Shown in pieces: positions 52,647-61,618 of a stretch of DNA of 64,000 bases (its first letter is position 1; each line of letters starts with the position of its first letter). The position numbers and the translations under genes are program-made. The notes under the pieces were generated by a model. That model searched no databases. It had not been told where the DNA came from and saw nothing but the letters and a program-made list of their open reading frames with translations. The stretch spans positions 142,666 to 206,665 of the forward strand of contig NZ_PJRP01000013.1 in assembly GCF_002858765.1 (NCBI RefSeq), in the 5' to 3' direction. Source of the stretch: Cupriavidus pauculus (GTDB lineage: Bacteria; Pseudomonadota; Gammaproteobacteria; Burkholderiales; Burkholderiaceae).

Positions 52647-54161
52647 TCAGGCGCGGAACGGCTGGCCCATCGGCTTCAGGCGGATGCCGGGTGCCAGGCG
52701 CGTCCACGGCAGGTCGGCCGGGTCGGCCGTCATCGGCCCGGGCGCCTTGGCCACCAGCACCGCATGGGCGATGCCCTGGAAGTCCGCGCGGAAATGCACC
52801 GAGCTCTTGTTCACCAGGATCTTCATCGCCTCGGGCTCGACCCCGCCCACGCGATAGAGGTTGCGATCGAGCATCTGCGCCTTGCCGCCGCTGACCACCA
52901 CCTGCACGCCGCCGATACCCAGCAGCGCCACGGGTCCGACATCGGCCAGCATGCCGTGCATCATCGGACCACCAAAGCGGCATACGCCGTCAGACAGCTT
53001 CAGCACCTCGAAGCGGCCCTGCAGCGGCTCGTCGCCGGGCACGCCCGACACGCCACCCAGTGCCACATCGATCACCGCGCCCACGCCGGCACCATGCGCG
53101 GCAGCGGCCACCGCCGGATCCCAGATCAGGCCGATGGCCGCGCCCTGCGCGCCGTTGCGCAGCAGCGCCCGCAGCATGCCCGTCGTGTTCGAGTCACCGC
53201 CGGCACCGGGGTTGTCCTGGGTATCGGCGATGACCACCGGGCGCGTGGCGCCTTCGGCCATCCGCATCGCTTCGCGCACCGCATCGTCGGGCAAGAGGAA
53301 CGGCACCTCCCAGGCGGCCTCCTCGGCCAGCATCCGGTCGTAGAGTGCCTGCACGGCGGCTTCGGCGGCGGCGTCATCGTCGCCGTAGCCCCAGATCACC
53401 GGCCCGCACTCGGGAAAATCAGCGGCCGGGAAGCCCGGTGCGAACGACAGCGACACCACCCCTTCCGACTCCAGCTCGGCCAGGGCCGCGTACAGCCCGC
53501 GCGCCGGCTCCAGCATCGTGCACATGCCGTTGATCGGAATCAGGAACGGCAGGCGGCGGGCGGCGGCACGCCAGCGGCGCGGCCCGGCCAGCAGCGGCTG
53601 CAGCAGTTCCGCGGCGCGCACGCCGGTTTCGGCCATGTCGACGTGCGGATAGGTGCGGTAGGCCACCAGCGCATCGGCAGCATCGAGCATGCGCTGCGTG
53701 ACATTGGCGTGGAGGTCCAGCGACGCCACCAGCGGCACGTCCGGCCCGATCACCGCGCGCAGGCGCGCCAGCAGTTCGCCCTCGCCATCGTCGGCATGCT
53801 CGGCCACCATGGCGCCGTGCAGGTCGAGGTAGATGGCATCGAAACCGCCCGCGCGGGCCGCCGCGACGATTTCGCCCGCGATGCGCTCGAACGCATCCTC
53901 GGTCACATGCGCCGACGGGCTGGCGCCGGCCCAGATCACCGGACTCAGGGCCCAGCCGTTGCGCTGCGCCGCCTGGATGAAGCCACCGACCGGGATATTG
54001 ACATCGCGCAGCGCCAGCACATCGTCGCCGCGCGCCATGGCCGGGAAGCCCTCGCCGCGCTCGAAGCTGGCGTAGGTGGCGTTGGACGGCGCAAACGTGT
54101 TGGTTTCGTGCTGGAAACCGGCGATCAGGATTCGGGGTGCCAAGGGGCTCTCCATGTTCAT
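52647..54161 (-). CDS. M81 family metallopeptidase (microcystinase MlrC-like)
   Basis: 504 residues with the MlrC layout: PRILIAGFQHETNTFAPS at the N-terminus, FDAIYLDLHGAMVAEHADDGEG (the HGAM motif), SLDLHANVT and DTQDNPGAGGDSNTTG in the middle. The His/Asp residues of these motifs are the probable zinc ligands. MlrC ends linear-microcystin breakdown, but most relatives occur in organisms that never meet microcystin and act on unknown amide or lactam compounds. It lies 7 nt after the MFS gene, likely the same operon. Confidence 0.9.
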   Translation of the reverse strand: MNMESPLAPRILIAGFQHETNTFAPSNATYASFERGEGFPAMARGDDVLALRDVNIPVGGFIQAAQRNGWALSPVIWAGASPSAHVTEDAFERIAGEIVAAARAGGFDAIYLDLHGAMVAEHADDGEGELLARLRAVIGPDVPLVASLDLHANVTQRMLDAADALVAYRTYPHVDMAETGVRAAELLQPLLAGPRRWRAAARRLPFLIPINGMCTMLEPARGLYAALAELESEGVVSLSFAPGFPAADFPECGPVIWGYGDDDAAAEAAVQALYDRMLAEEAAWEVPFLLPDDAVREAMRMAEGATRPVVIADTQDNPGAGGDSNTTGMLRALLRNGAQGAAIGLIWDPAVAAAAHGAGVGAVIDVALGGVSGVPGDEPLQGRFEVLKLSDGVCRFGGPMMHGMLADVGPVALLGIGGVQVVVSGGKAQMLDRNLYRVGGVEPEAMKILVNKSSVHFRADFQGIAHAVLVAKAPGPMTADPADLPWTRLAPGIRLKPMGQPFRA

Positions 54162-54168
54162 GTTGTCG

Positions 54169-55488
54169 TCAAACCGTGGCCGGACTGCCTTGCGGCGCCG
54201 GCATGCGGTTGGCCAGCAGCGTCACCGCCCCGGCCACCAGCAGCGCCACCATCACCAGCAGGCCAGCCTGCATGCTGCCCGTGGCCGTGCGCACCCAGCC
54301 GATGATGGTCGGACTCAGGAAGCCGCCGATCAGGCCGATCGTGTTGATCAGGGCAATGCCGCCCGCTGCGGCGTCGCCCTTCAGGTATTGCGACGGAATG
54401 GCCCAGAACACCGTGTAGGCCGTCCACATCATCGCCGTGGCAATCGTCATGCACAACAGCGACACCGCCAGGTTGCCGCTGGCCAGCGTGGCCACCGCCA
54501 GCGCCACGGCACCAATGAAGGCAGGCACCGCGCTATGCAGGCGACGCTCGCCACGGCGGTCCGAGCGCCGGCCGATCACGACCATCGCAATCGCGGCCGC
54601 GATATACGGGATCATCGAGTACAGGCCGATCTGCATGGTGTCGGTAACGCCGTCTGCCTTGAGGATCGACGGCAGCCAGAAGCTGACCGCATAGATGCCG
54701 CAGATCATCGTGAAGTAGGCGAACGCCAGCAGGTACACGCGCGGATCGCGCGCCACCTGGCCGAACGAATGGTGGCCCGCGCCCGGTGTGTGCAGGTCCG
54801 CAGCAATCATGCGCTTTTCGGCGTCGGTCAGCCACCTGGCATCGGCCGGACGGTCGGACAGCACGCGCAGGGCCAGGACGCCCAGCAGCACGCATGGCAG
54901 GCCTTCCACCAGGAACATCCACTGCCAGCCTTCCAGGCCGTGCGTGCCCGACAGGCCGGTCATCAGCCACGTCGACAGCGGCGAGCCGAAGATGCCGCCG
55001 AGGGGGCCGGCCAGCATCACCACGGCCATCACGCGCGCCATGCGCTGCTGGCCGTACCAGTACGTCAGGTAGAAGATCATGCCCGGCGCGAAGCCCGCCT
55101 CGAACACGCCCAGCAGAAAGCGCATCACGTAGAACGTGGTTTCGTCGCGCACGAACATCATGCCGGCCGACGTCAGGCCCCACAGCACCAGGATGCGGCT
55201 GATGGTCTTGCGCGCGCCGATGCGAGGCAGCAGCAGGTTGCTCGGGATCTCGAACAGCACATAGCCGAAGAAGAAGATGCCGGCGCCAAGCCCGTACACG
55301 GCGTCGGAGAAGCCCAGGTCGCTCTGCATCTGCAGCTTGGCGAAGCCGATGTTGACGCGATCCAGGTAGGCAAACGTGTAGCAAAGCAGCAGGAATGGCA
55401 ACAGGCGCCAGTTCAGCTTGCGGTACAGCGCCTGTTGCGCGGCGCTGTCGTGCGCCGGCGTGGTGCGTGGGGGCAGTGTGGTGGACAT
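54169..55488 (-). CDS. MFS transporter, anion:cation symporter (phthalate permease-like) family
   Basis: 439 residues, 12 membrane segments. TM1 region YTFAYLDRVNIGFAKLQMQSDLGFSDAVYGLGAGIFFFGY is the ACS-family signature, with the YxxxYLDRxNIG motif. It probably imports a carboxylic acid for the adjacent M81 hydrolase. It is divergent from a LysR gene with a 155-nt gap that contains a T-N11-A palindrome. Confidence 0.9.
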   Translation of the reverse strand: MSTTLPPRTTPAHDSAAQQALYRKLNWRLLPFLLLCYTFAYLDRVNIGFAKLQMQSDLGFSDAVYGLGAGIFFFGYVLFEIPSNLLLPRIGARKTISRILVLWGLTSAGMMFVRDETTFYVMRFLLGVFEAGFAPGMIFYLTYWYGQQRMARVMAVVMLAGPLGGIFGSPLSTWLMTGLSGTHGLEGWQWMFLVEGLPCVLLGVLALRVLSDRPADARWLTDAEKRMIAADLHTPGAGHHSFGQVARDPRVYLLAFAYFTMICGIYAVSFWLPSILKADGVTDTMQIGLYSMIPYIAAAIAMVVIGRRSDRRGERRLHSAVPAFIGAVALAVATLASGNLAVSLLCMTIATAMMWTAYTVFWAIPSQYLKGDAAAGGIALINTIGLIGGFLSPTIIGWVRTATGSMQAGLLVMVALLVAGAVTLLANRMPAPQGSPATV

Positions 55489-55611
55489 TCGATCTCTCTC
55501 CCGGGGTCGTCCTTGTGGATGCGATGAACGTTGTGCTGTCGCGTTTTCTTATTGTCGAAAGATCGTCGGTCAGATGAAAAAGCAGAGCAAGAGCAACTTA
55601 AGTCGGCTATC

Positions 55612-55628
55612 GTTGCCCAATCGGCAAC
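55612..55628 (+). promoter_or_regulatory. LysR T-N11-A palindrome
   Basis: GTTGCC-caatc-GGCAAC is a perfect 6-5-6 inverted repeat holding T-N11-A. It ends 15 nt before the LysR start at 55644, where it could also block translation or transcription start of its own gene. Confidence 0.65.
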
Positions 55629-55643
55629 AGCTTGGCTTTCGAC

Positions 55644-56609
55644 ATGCGAGAACTGAACCAGCGCAGGCTGCGCTATTTCCACGAGGTACTCACGCACGGA
55701 TCGATCCGGGGCGCGGCCGACAGCATCAACACATCGCCATCGGTCATCACGCGCCAGATCCGCCTTCTGGAGGACGAGGTTGGCGCGCCGCTGTTCGAGC
55801 GCCACGCGCGCGGCGTGCAGCCCACCGACGTGGCGCTGCACCTGCTCGACTACTGGCAGGGCTGCCGCGCGCAGCAGGAACTGTTCGAGGACCGCCTGCA
55901 GGCACTGCGTGGACTGCAGCACGGCCAGATTCGCATTGCCACCAGCGAAGGCTATGTCGATGGCCTGATGGACGAGGTGCTGACCGACTTCTGCGCGCAA
56001 TACCCGCGCCTCGACGTCACGGTGGACATCCTGCCCGTCAACAACGTGCTGCAGGAGGTGGCCGAGAGCCGCGCCCATATCGGCCTGGCCTACAACCCGC
56101 CGTCGCATCCCGACGTGCGCTGGGTGGCCACGTCTTCGCAGCCGGTGGTGCTGCTGGTGCACGCGGGGCACCCGCTGGCCTTGCGCGGCACCCAGGTGGA
56201 TGTGCGCGAGCTGGCCGACTTCCCGCTGGCGATGATGCCGCCGGCGTTCGGGCTCGGGCAGATCGTGCAGATGCTGGCGTATGCCGAGAACGTCCAGATC
56301 CGGCCCACGCTAACCACCAATTCGCTGGCCGTGCTGCGGCACTTCGTCAAGCGCCACCATGGCATCACGCTGATTGGCGCGTTTGCCGCCTATCGCGAAC
56401 TGGCCTCGGGCGATCTGGTGACCCTGCCGATCGCCCACCCGCTGTTCGAGGCCGCCAAGGCGCAACTGCTGGTGAAGGCGGGACGCCCGCTGGGCGTGGC
56501 GGCCGACACGCTGCTGGGCCGCATCGTGCGCGACATGTCGATGTTCGCGGCCCCGGTGCCGCGCGGACGCGGACGATCCACGGCGCGTCCGGCGCGCAAG
56601 TCGCCGTGA
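55644..56609 (+). CDS. LysR-family regulator of the M81/MFS pair
   Basis: 321 residues: helix-turn-helix (LRYFHEVLTHGSIRGAADSINTSPSVITRQIRLLEDEVG) and effector domain, ending in a basic tail (RGRGRSTARPARKSP). The ATG at 55644 is taken; an in-frame TTG at 55632 is possible. It is divergent from the MFS and M81 genes and probably controls them. Confidence 0.9.
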   Translation: MRELNQRRLRYFHEVLTHGSIRGAADSINTSPSVITRQIRLLEDEVGAPLFERHARGVQPTDVALHLLDYWQGCRAQQELFEDRLQALRGLQHGQIRIATSEGYVDGLMDEVLTDFCAQYPRLDVTVDILPVNNVLQEVAESRAHIGLAYNPPSHPDVRWVATSSQPVVLLVHAGHPLALRGTQVDVRELADFPLAMMPPAFGLGQIVQMLAYAENVQIRPTLTTNSLAVLRHFVKRHHGITLIGAFAAYRELASGDLVTLPIAHPLFEAAKAQLLVKAGRPLGVAADTLLGRIVRDMSMFAAPVPRGRGRSTARPARKSP

Positions 56610-56662
56610 GCGCGGGGTCCGCTAGAATCGGGGCTCCCTGACACATGCCAAGGAGCCTCTGC

Positions 56663-57013
56663 ATGACTGCACCGAACTGGAAAGCGATGGCCCTCACGGG
56701 CACCGTGGCGATAGCCACGATGATGGCGGGCTGCGCCGCGCAGCCGCAGGCGCCACAGCCGCCGGCTGGCGGCGTGGCCAATCCGGGCCCGCAAGGCGGG
56801 CGCGGCACGCCCGAAGGCTGCCAGGCCGACAAGCTCGGCGACGACGCGCTGATCGGCAAGACCGAGGCCGAAGCCGCGAAGTTGCTCGATGGCTGCGCAT
56901 GGCGTTTCGGCAACCGCGAAGGCCAGCATATGCCGGGCACGATGGACTACAACCCGCAGCGGCGCACCATCGACGTGATGGGCGGCAAGGTCACGGCGGT
57001 GCGGCGGGGCTAG
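56663..57013 (+). CDS. Lipoprotein with I78-like protease inhibitor domain
   Basis: 116 residues. Signal with lipobox MMAGC, a Pro/Gln/Gly linker, then a C-terminal domain (DDALIGKTEAEAAKLL ... MPGTMDYNPQRRTIDVMGGKVTAVRRG). The TMDYNPQR...VTAVRRG pattern is that of peptidase inhibitor I78 proteins. It should be held in the envelope and inhibit a serine protease, perhaps an external one. AAGGAG lies 8 nt before the ATG. Confidence 0.82.
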   Translation: MTAPNWKAMALTGTVAIATMMAGCAAQPQAPQPPAGGVANPGPQGGRGTPEGCQADKLGDDALIGKTEAEAAKLLDGCAWRFGNREGQHMPGTMDYNPQRRTIDVMGGKVTAVRRG

Positions 57014-57018
57014 GACGA

Positions 57019-57059
57019 CGGGCCTGCTGGCCCGGTCCCCGCCCGTACGGGAGAGGACC
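57019..57059. terminator. Two small hairpins between convergent genes
   Basis: CGGGCC-tgct-GGCCCG (57019-57034), then GGTCC...GGACC around CCCGTACGGG. They lie between the lipoprotein stop and the TonB receptor stop. No T-run. Confidence 0.4.
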
Positions 57060-57078
57060 CGGTCGGCAACTCGGGCCG

Positions 57079-59295
57079 TCAGAACTGCAGCGATGCGTTC
57101 ATCAGGAACGTGCGCGTGGCCGCCGGCAGCACGAAGCCGTCGTAGGTGGTGGTCCAGTAGCGGCGATTGAACACGTTGTTCAGCACCGCGCGCACGGTCA
57201 CCTGCTTGCCGGCCACGCGCGTGGTGTAGCGCGCGCCGATATCGGCCGTGGTGTACGACGGAATCTGCTGGGTATTGGCCGAGTTCACGAACATCGAGCC
57301 GGTCACCTTGGCGCCGGTCCACAGCGTCAGGCCGGGCACGAACGGCGTGTCGTACTCGACGCGGCCCGTGACGATGTAGTTCGGCGTGGCGAACACCCGG
57401 TTGCCGTTGACCACGGGATCGTCAACGTCCGCGGTCTTGGTGTGCAGCCACAGCACACCACCCATCAGGCGCACATCGCGCGCCACGCGCCACCAGCCGC
57501 TGGTATCCAGGCCCGTGAACTGCTGCTTGCCGTTCTGCACGAAGTAGTTCGACGTGTTGGTGTACTCGTAGCCCTTGTCCACGCGGAACAGGGCCACGTT
57601 GGCGCCCCACTTGTCGCGGTCGGTCTTGAAGCCCACCTCGTACTGGCGGCTCTTGAGCGGACCGAACGTCTCGCCCGAGTTTGCGGCGGTGGGGCCGGCC
57701 GAACCGCCCTGTTCCAGCGATTCCACGTAGCTCACGTAAGCGGTCGAGAAATCGTCTGTCTTGAACATCACCGCCGCCGTCGGCGTGATCGGGTTGGCGC
57801 TGTAGCGCGACGTCCGGACCGCGTCGGGGCTGTAGTTGTCCTGCGAGAACATGTTGTAGCGCACGCCAACCAGCACCGACAGGCGCGGCGTGATCTGCAC
57901 CGTGTCGCTCAGGTAGACCGACTTCTGCTGGATCCTGTAGTCGCGGTACGGGATGTAGTCCTTGCCCACGCCAGGCTGCTCGTCGAGGGCGATGGGGTTG
58001 TACAGGTTGTTCATCCCCATGAAGATGCCGTTGCCGCCCAGGCCGTTGTCCAGCTCGCGCACCTGCGACAGGTAGCCCAAGCCCGCCACGATCTCGTGCT
58101 TGAGGCCACCGGTCTCGAACTTGCCCTGCACCATCGCGTCGTACGCCTGGTAGTAGTAGGCCGTCTTCCAGCGATAGTTGGTGTCCGAGTAGTTGCCGGC
58201 ATCGTCCGTGACAAACAGGAAGCTGTCCGCGTTCAGCCGGTTCTGGCGCGCGAAGCGGTACTTGAAGCTGGTCTTCCAGTCGCTGTTGATGCGGTAGTCC
58301 ACGCCGGTGCCCACGGTCAGCGTGTCGGTCTCGTGCGACGACCACGGCTGCGCCAGGTTGCGCGCGACGCTGCTGGCGGCCGGAATGGTGTCCGTGCCAA
58401 ACGACAGCCCGAAGATCGTGCCTTGCGACTTGCGCTTCCAGTACATGATGTCGGCGTTCCACGTCAGGTCCGGCGTGACGCGGAAGTCGGTGGCCAGCGA
58501 GAACGTCTGACGCCGCACGTGCACGCCCTGCTCGCTGGTGTTGCCGTCCTCGTTCACGGCGTTGATGCGATAGCCGAAGCGGTCGTCGTTGCCGAAGCGG
58601 CCGCCGACGTCGACCTTCTCGCTCCAGACATTGTTGGTCTGGTAGCCGATGGTCACCTCGCGCAGCGGCGTGTCGGTGGAGCGTTTGGTCACGTAGTTGA
58701 TGATGCCGCCCGGCGACCCGAAGCCGTACATGAAGCCGGACAGGCCCTTGAGCAGTTCCACCTGCTCGAACGGCTCCAGCGGGATGTCGGCATCCCAGGT
58801 GACAAAGTTCTGGCCATCCACCTTGGTGCCGTTGAGCATGTCCACGCGGATGCCGCGCACGGAGAAATACGAATTCTCGGTGCGTGCGTTGTCACCCAGC
58901 ACCTGCACGGCCGCGTCGTACTTGAACACGTCGTTGGCGGTCTGCGCCATCCGTTGCTGGATTTCGTCGCTCGACACCGCGTTGACCGAAAACGGCGTAT
59001 CCACGGCCTTGCGGTCGCCCAGCGCACCGCTGCTTACCCGCTCAACCTTGACGGCCTCGCCGGACCGGTCGGCCACCGCGGTGGCGGCCGGCAGCGTGGC
59101 CGTGGCGCCGGCACTGGCCTGCTGGGGCTGGGTCTGCTGGGCCTGGGTCGGAGTCTGTCCGTGCGCGGACAGCGACAGCGTCAGGCCCAGCACCGCGACG
59201 GCAACAGGCGACAGCACGGTGGCTGGAAGCGACGAACGGACAGAAACGCGCGCGCGCAGGCTGGCGCGACCGTTGGACGGACGGTGCAAGGACAT
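57079..59295 (-). CDS. TonB-dependent siderophore receptor
   Basis: 738 residues. Signal peptide ends near SAHGQ. The plug domain has DTPFSVNAVSSDEIQQRMAQTANDVFKYDAAVQ, then YFSVRGIRVD and GFGSPGGIINYVTKR, the classic TonB-dependent siderophore receptor plug sequences. A 22-strand barrel ends in SLQF with terminal Phe. It takes up a ferric siderophore or similar ligand through the outer membrane with TonB energy. No siderophore synthesis or ABC import gene is near. The ATG at 59295 starts a proper signal sequence; a longer in-frame extension does not. Confidence 0.93.
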   Translation of the reverse strand: MSLHRPSNGRASLRARVSVRSSLPATVLSPVAVAVLGLTLSLSAHGQTPTQAQQTQPQQASAGATATLPAATAVADRSGEAVKVERVSSGALGDRKAVDTPFSVNAVSSDEIQQRMAQTANDVFKYDAAVQVLGDNARTENSYFSVRGIRVDMLNGTKVDGQNFVTWDADIPLEPFEQVELLKGLSGFMYGFGSPGGIINYVTKRSTDTPLREVTIGYQTNNVWSEKVDVGGRFGNDDRFGYRINAVNEDGNTSEQGVHVRRQTFSLATDFRVTPDLTWNADIMYWKRKSQGTIFGLSFGTDTIPAASSVARNLAQPWSSHETDTLTVGTGVDYRINSDWKTSFKYRFARQNRLNADSFLFVTDDAGNYSDTNYRWKTAYYYQAYDAMVQGKFETGGLKHEIVAGLGYLSQVRELDNGLGGNGIFMGMNNLYNPIALDEQPGVGKDYIPYRDYRIQQKSVYLSDTVQITPRLSVLVGVRYNMFSQDNYSPDAVRTSRYSANPITPTAAVMFKTDDFSTAYVSYVESLEQGGSAGPTAANSGETFGPLKSRQYEVGFKTDRDKWGANVALFRVDKGYEYTNTSNYFVQNGKQQFTGLDTSGWWRVARDVRLMGGVLWLHTKTADVDDPVVNGNRVFATPNYIVTGRVEYDTPFVPGLTLWTGAKVTGSMFVNSANTQQIPSYTTADIGARYTTRVAGKQVTVRAVLNNVFNRRYWTTTYDGFVLPAATRTFLMNASLQF

Positions 59296-59383
59296 CGAAA
59301 TTCCCGGGATTGTTATTGGAGGTGGGCTGGCTCGAATGTGCATCATGTGCCACGCATCGGTGACACAGGACACAAATCGTAAT

Positions 59384-59396
59384 ACGAATAATTCGT
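59384..59396. promoter_or_regulatory. AT-rich palindrome upstream of the TonB receptor
   Basis: ACGAAT-a-ATTCGT is a perfect 6-1-6 palindrome in an AT-rich patch 89 nt before the receptor start. It may be a regulator site; it does not fit the Fur consensus well. The rest of 59296-59550 shows nothing definite. Confidence 0.4.
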
Positions 59397-59550
59397 GTTT
59401 ATACTATGAGAGAGCCATTCAGCTGGGGATTTGTTGAGTCTTCAAAGTGGTTTGTTGCGACTGCACCACTGATGGGCGCAATCGAAGGTCGCGGAGCCAG
59501 AACGGCCCCGCCAGGTGCGACGTTGGGCGGCTGCCCGCTTGTCTGCCTGC

Positions 59551-60066
59551 CTACTTCCGGCTGCGTTCGCCGCCGCGCGAATCCTGGATGATCATCGTCC
59601 GGTCCAGCACGCCGTTGTCGTCAAAGTAAGCACTGAAGTGCGCCGGCAGGTAGCCGGGCAGGTACATCCGGTACGACCAGGCCTCGCGCTTCATCAGCGC
59701 GTAGTACTGGATCGGCTCCTTGGGCTTGCCCCAGCGCTCCAGCACGTCCTGCTTGGTCCACTGGCCGGGCCGCGCGGCGTAGATCTCCGTCTCGGTCAGC
59801 ATCTGGCGGAAATTCGTCAGCTTGCCGCTGGTATCGAAGTCGGCCGCGTAGATTTCGTAGCCGTACGGCTGTTTGGAATAGATCCAGCGTTGCGCACCAT
59901 TGGCCATCTGGAACGTGTCGGTGGGCGCGCCGAACGTCTGCTGCACGGCCGCCTGCGGGCTGCCGATCAGCTTTTGCCCGGTTTCCACCGGCTGCAACGA
60001 AGCGCATGCGCTCAATGCAAGGGCCGCCGCGACGGCGCTCATCCAAACGGAAAATCGAAACGGCAT
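59551..60066 (-). CDS. Outer-membrane-type lipoprotein, BamE/SmpA-like fold possible
   Basis: 171 residues. Signal with lipobox LSAC, then a domain with GQKLIGSPQAAVQQTFGAPTD and TKQDVLERWGKPKEP, two repeats of the pattern seen in SmpA/OmlA/BamE-like lipoproteins (a short helix then GxP). A longer upstream extension was rejected because 60066 starts the signal peptide. Function unknown; similar lipoproteins are common in Ralstonia and Cupriavidus. Confidence 0.8.
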   Translation of the reverse strand: MPFRFSVWMSAVAAALALSACASLQPVETGQKLIGSPQAAVQQTFGAPTDTFQMANGAQRWIYSKQPYGYEIYAADFDTSGKLTNFRQMLTETEIYAARPGQWTKQDVLERWGKPKEPIQYYALMKREAWSYRMYLPGYLPAHFSAYFDDNGVLDRTMIIQDSRGGERSRK

Positions 60067-60190
60067 GGCGGCCTCCGGATAGCTGGAATGACAGGACGTG
60101 CGTGCCAAGCATACTCCACCTCCCGCGCCCGGCACGCAGCCTGCCTGATGCGTAAACACGCCGGGCCAGCCCTTTATTCCATGCCGGCGC

Positions 60191-61456
60191 TCACGGCCGC
60201 AGCCCTTGCCATGGCACGCGCACGATCTCGCGGTCGTCGATGGGCCAGTGCAGTGCGGCGGCGACCACGCCCAGCGCCATCGCGCCCATCCATACCAGAT
60301 CATAGGAATGGGTCAGCTCGAACACCAGCCCGCCCAGCCAGACCCCCAGGAACGACCCCAACTGGTGGCCAAAGAACACGAAGCCGAACAGCGTGGTGAT
60401 GTAGCGCACGCCAAACACCTGCGAGACGATGCCGCTGGTCAGCGGCACCGTGCCCAGCCACAGAAAGCCCATCACGGCCGCAAACCCGTACAGCGTGACC
60501 GGGCTGAGCGGCAGCAGCAGGAACAGCGCCATCGCCGACGTGCGCGTCAGGTAGATGCCGGCCAGCAGGTACTTCTTCACGTGCCGGCCGCCCAGCCAGC
60601 CGAAGGCATAGGTCCCCGCGATATTGGCCAGCGCAATGATGGCCAGCGCAATCATCGCGCTGGCGGGCTGCATGCCCTGGTCGCGCAGGTATGCGGGCAG
60701 GTGGTTGGCGATGAACGCCAGTTGGAAGCCGCAGGCCAGAAAGCCGAGATTGAGCAGCCAGAACCCCGAATGGCCAAAGGCTTCACCGATGGCGGCACGC
60801 ATCGAAGGCTGGTTGCCCGCCGTATCGCCACCCGCCGCGCGATCCTGGAACGGCAGCGCGAACGGCAACAGCACCAGCGCCGCCACGGCAAAGACCATCA
60901 AGGCCAGTTGCCAGCCCGCCACCGACATCAGCGCCTGCGCCGACGGCACCATCAGGAACTGCCCGATCCCACCCAGCGCGCCGGCGATGCCCAGTGTGCG
61001 GCTGCGCTGTTCCGGCGGCACCATGCGGCTCAGCGCGCCATAGACCACGCCGAAGGTGGTGCCGGACTGCGCGATGCCGATACAGATGCCCGCCGCCAGC
61101 ACGAACGCCATCGACGAGTGCGCCAGCGCCATGCCCCAGAGCCCGGCCGCGTACAGCACCAGCCCGCCCAGCATCACCTTCCAGGACCCGAAGCGATCGG
61201 CCACCATCCCGGTCAGCGGCTGGGCGATGCCCCACGCAAGGTTCTGCACGGCCATCGCCAAACCGAAGGTCTCGCGGGTCCAGCCGCGTTCGGCGATGAC
61301 CGGCAGCAGGAACAGGCCCTGCACATGCCGCACCCCCAGCGCCAGGCCCATCACGAGCCCGGCCGCCAGCAGCAGGAAGACGGGATCACGCCACCAGGGT
61401 GGCGATCCGGCGGATTGCAATGCGCGGGCATCATGCAAAAGCGGGCGAGGCGACAT
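60191..61456 (-). CDS. MFS transporter, oxalate/formate antiporter-like
   Basis: 421 residues, 12 membrane segments. The segments GLALGVRHVQGLFLLPVIAERGW and GMVADRFGSWKVMLGGL and the long central loop after TM6 are typical of OFA/monocarboxylate-type MFS carriers. Divergent from a LysR gene 162 nt away. Substrate unknown. Confidence 0.88.
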   Translation of the reverse strand: MSPRPLLHDARALQSAGSPPWWRDPVFLLLAAGLVMGLALGVRHVQGLFLLPVIAERGWTRETFGLAMAVQNLAWGIAQPLTGMVADRFGSWKVMLGGLVLYAAGLWGMALAHSSMAFVLAAGICIGIAQSGTTFGVVYGALSRMVPPEQRSRTLGIAGALGGIGQFLMVPSAQALMSVAGWQLALMVFAVAALVLLPFALPFQDRAAGGDTAGNQPSMRAAIGEAFGHSGFWLLNLGFLACGFQLAFIANHLPAYLRDQGMQPASAMIALAIIALANIAGTYAFGWLGGRHVKKYLLAGIYLTRTSAMALFLLLPLSPVTLYGFAAVMGFLWLGTVPLTSGIVSQVFGVRYITTLFGFVFFGHQLGSFLGVWLGGLVFELTHSYDLVWMGAMALGVVAAALHWPIDDREIVRVPWQGLRP

Positions 61457-61537
61457 GGCGGGCTCCAGTGACGACGGTTCGGATCGGCTTCATTTCAAGC
61501 GATTCCCGGCGCCGGTTCAAACGAGATTTCAGGCGTT

Positions 61538-61562
61538 CTGCCATTCCATCTGCGCATGGCAG
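61538..61562 (+). promoter_or_regulatory. Inverted repeat between divergent MFS and LysR genes
   Basis: CTGCCAT and ATGGCAG form a perfect 7-bp repeat around an 11-nt spacer in the 162-nt gap, a candidate LysR operator. Confidence 0.45.
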
Positions 61563-61618
61563 GGGGTTCGGATTCCGTGCTGTAATGGGGCTCGCCAGCG
61601 CCATCGTGAGGCTTTGCC

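Noticed and set aside
56899..59382. 827-codon plus-strand frame across the TonB receptor
   Set aside because: It is antisense to a well-conserved receptor and has no recognisable domain; composition is typical of GC-driven open frames.
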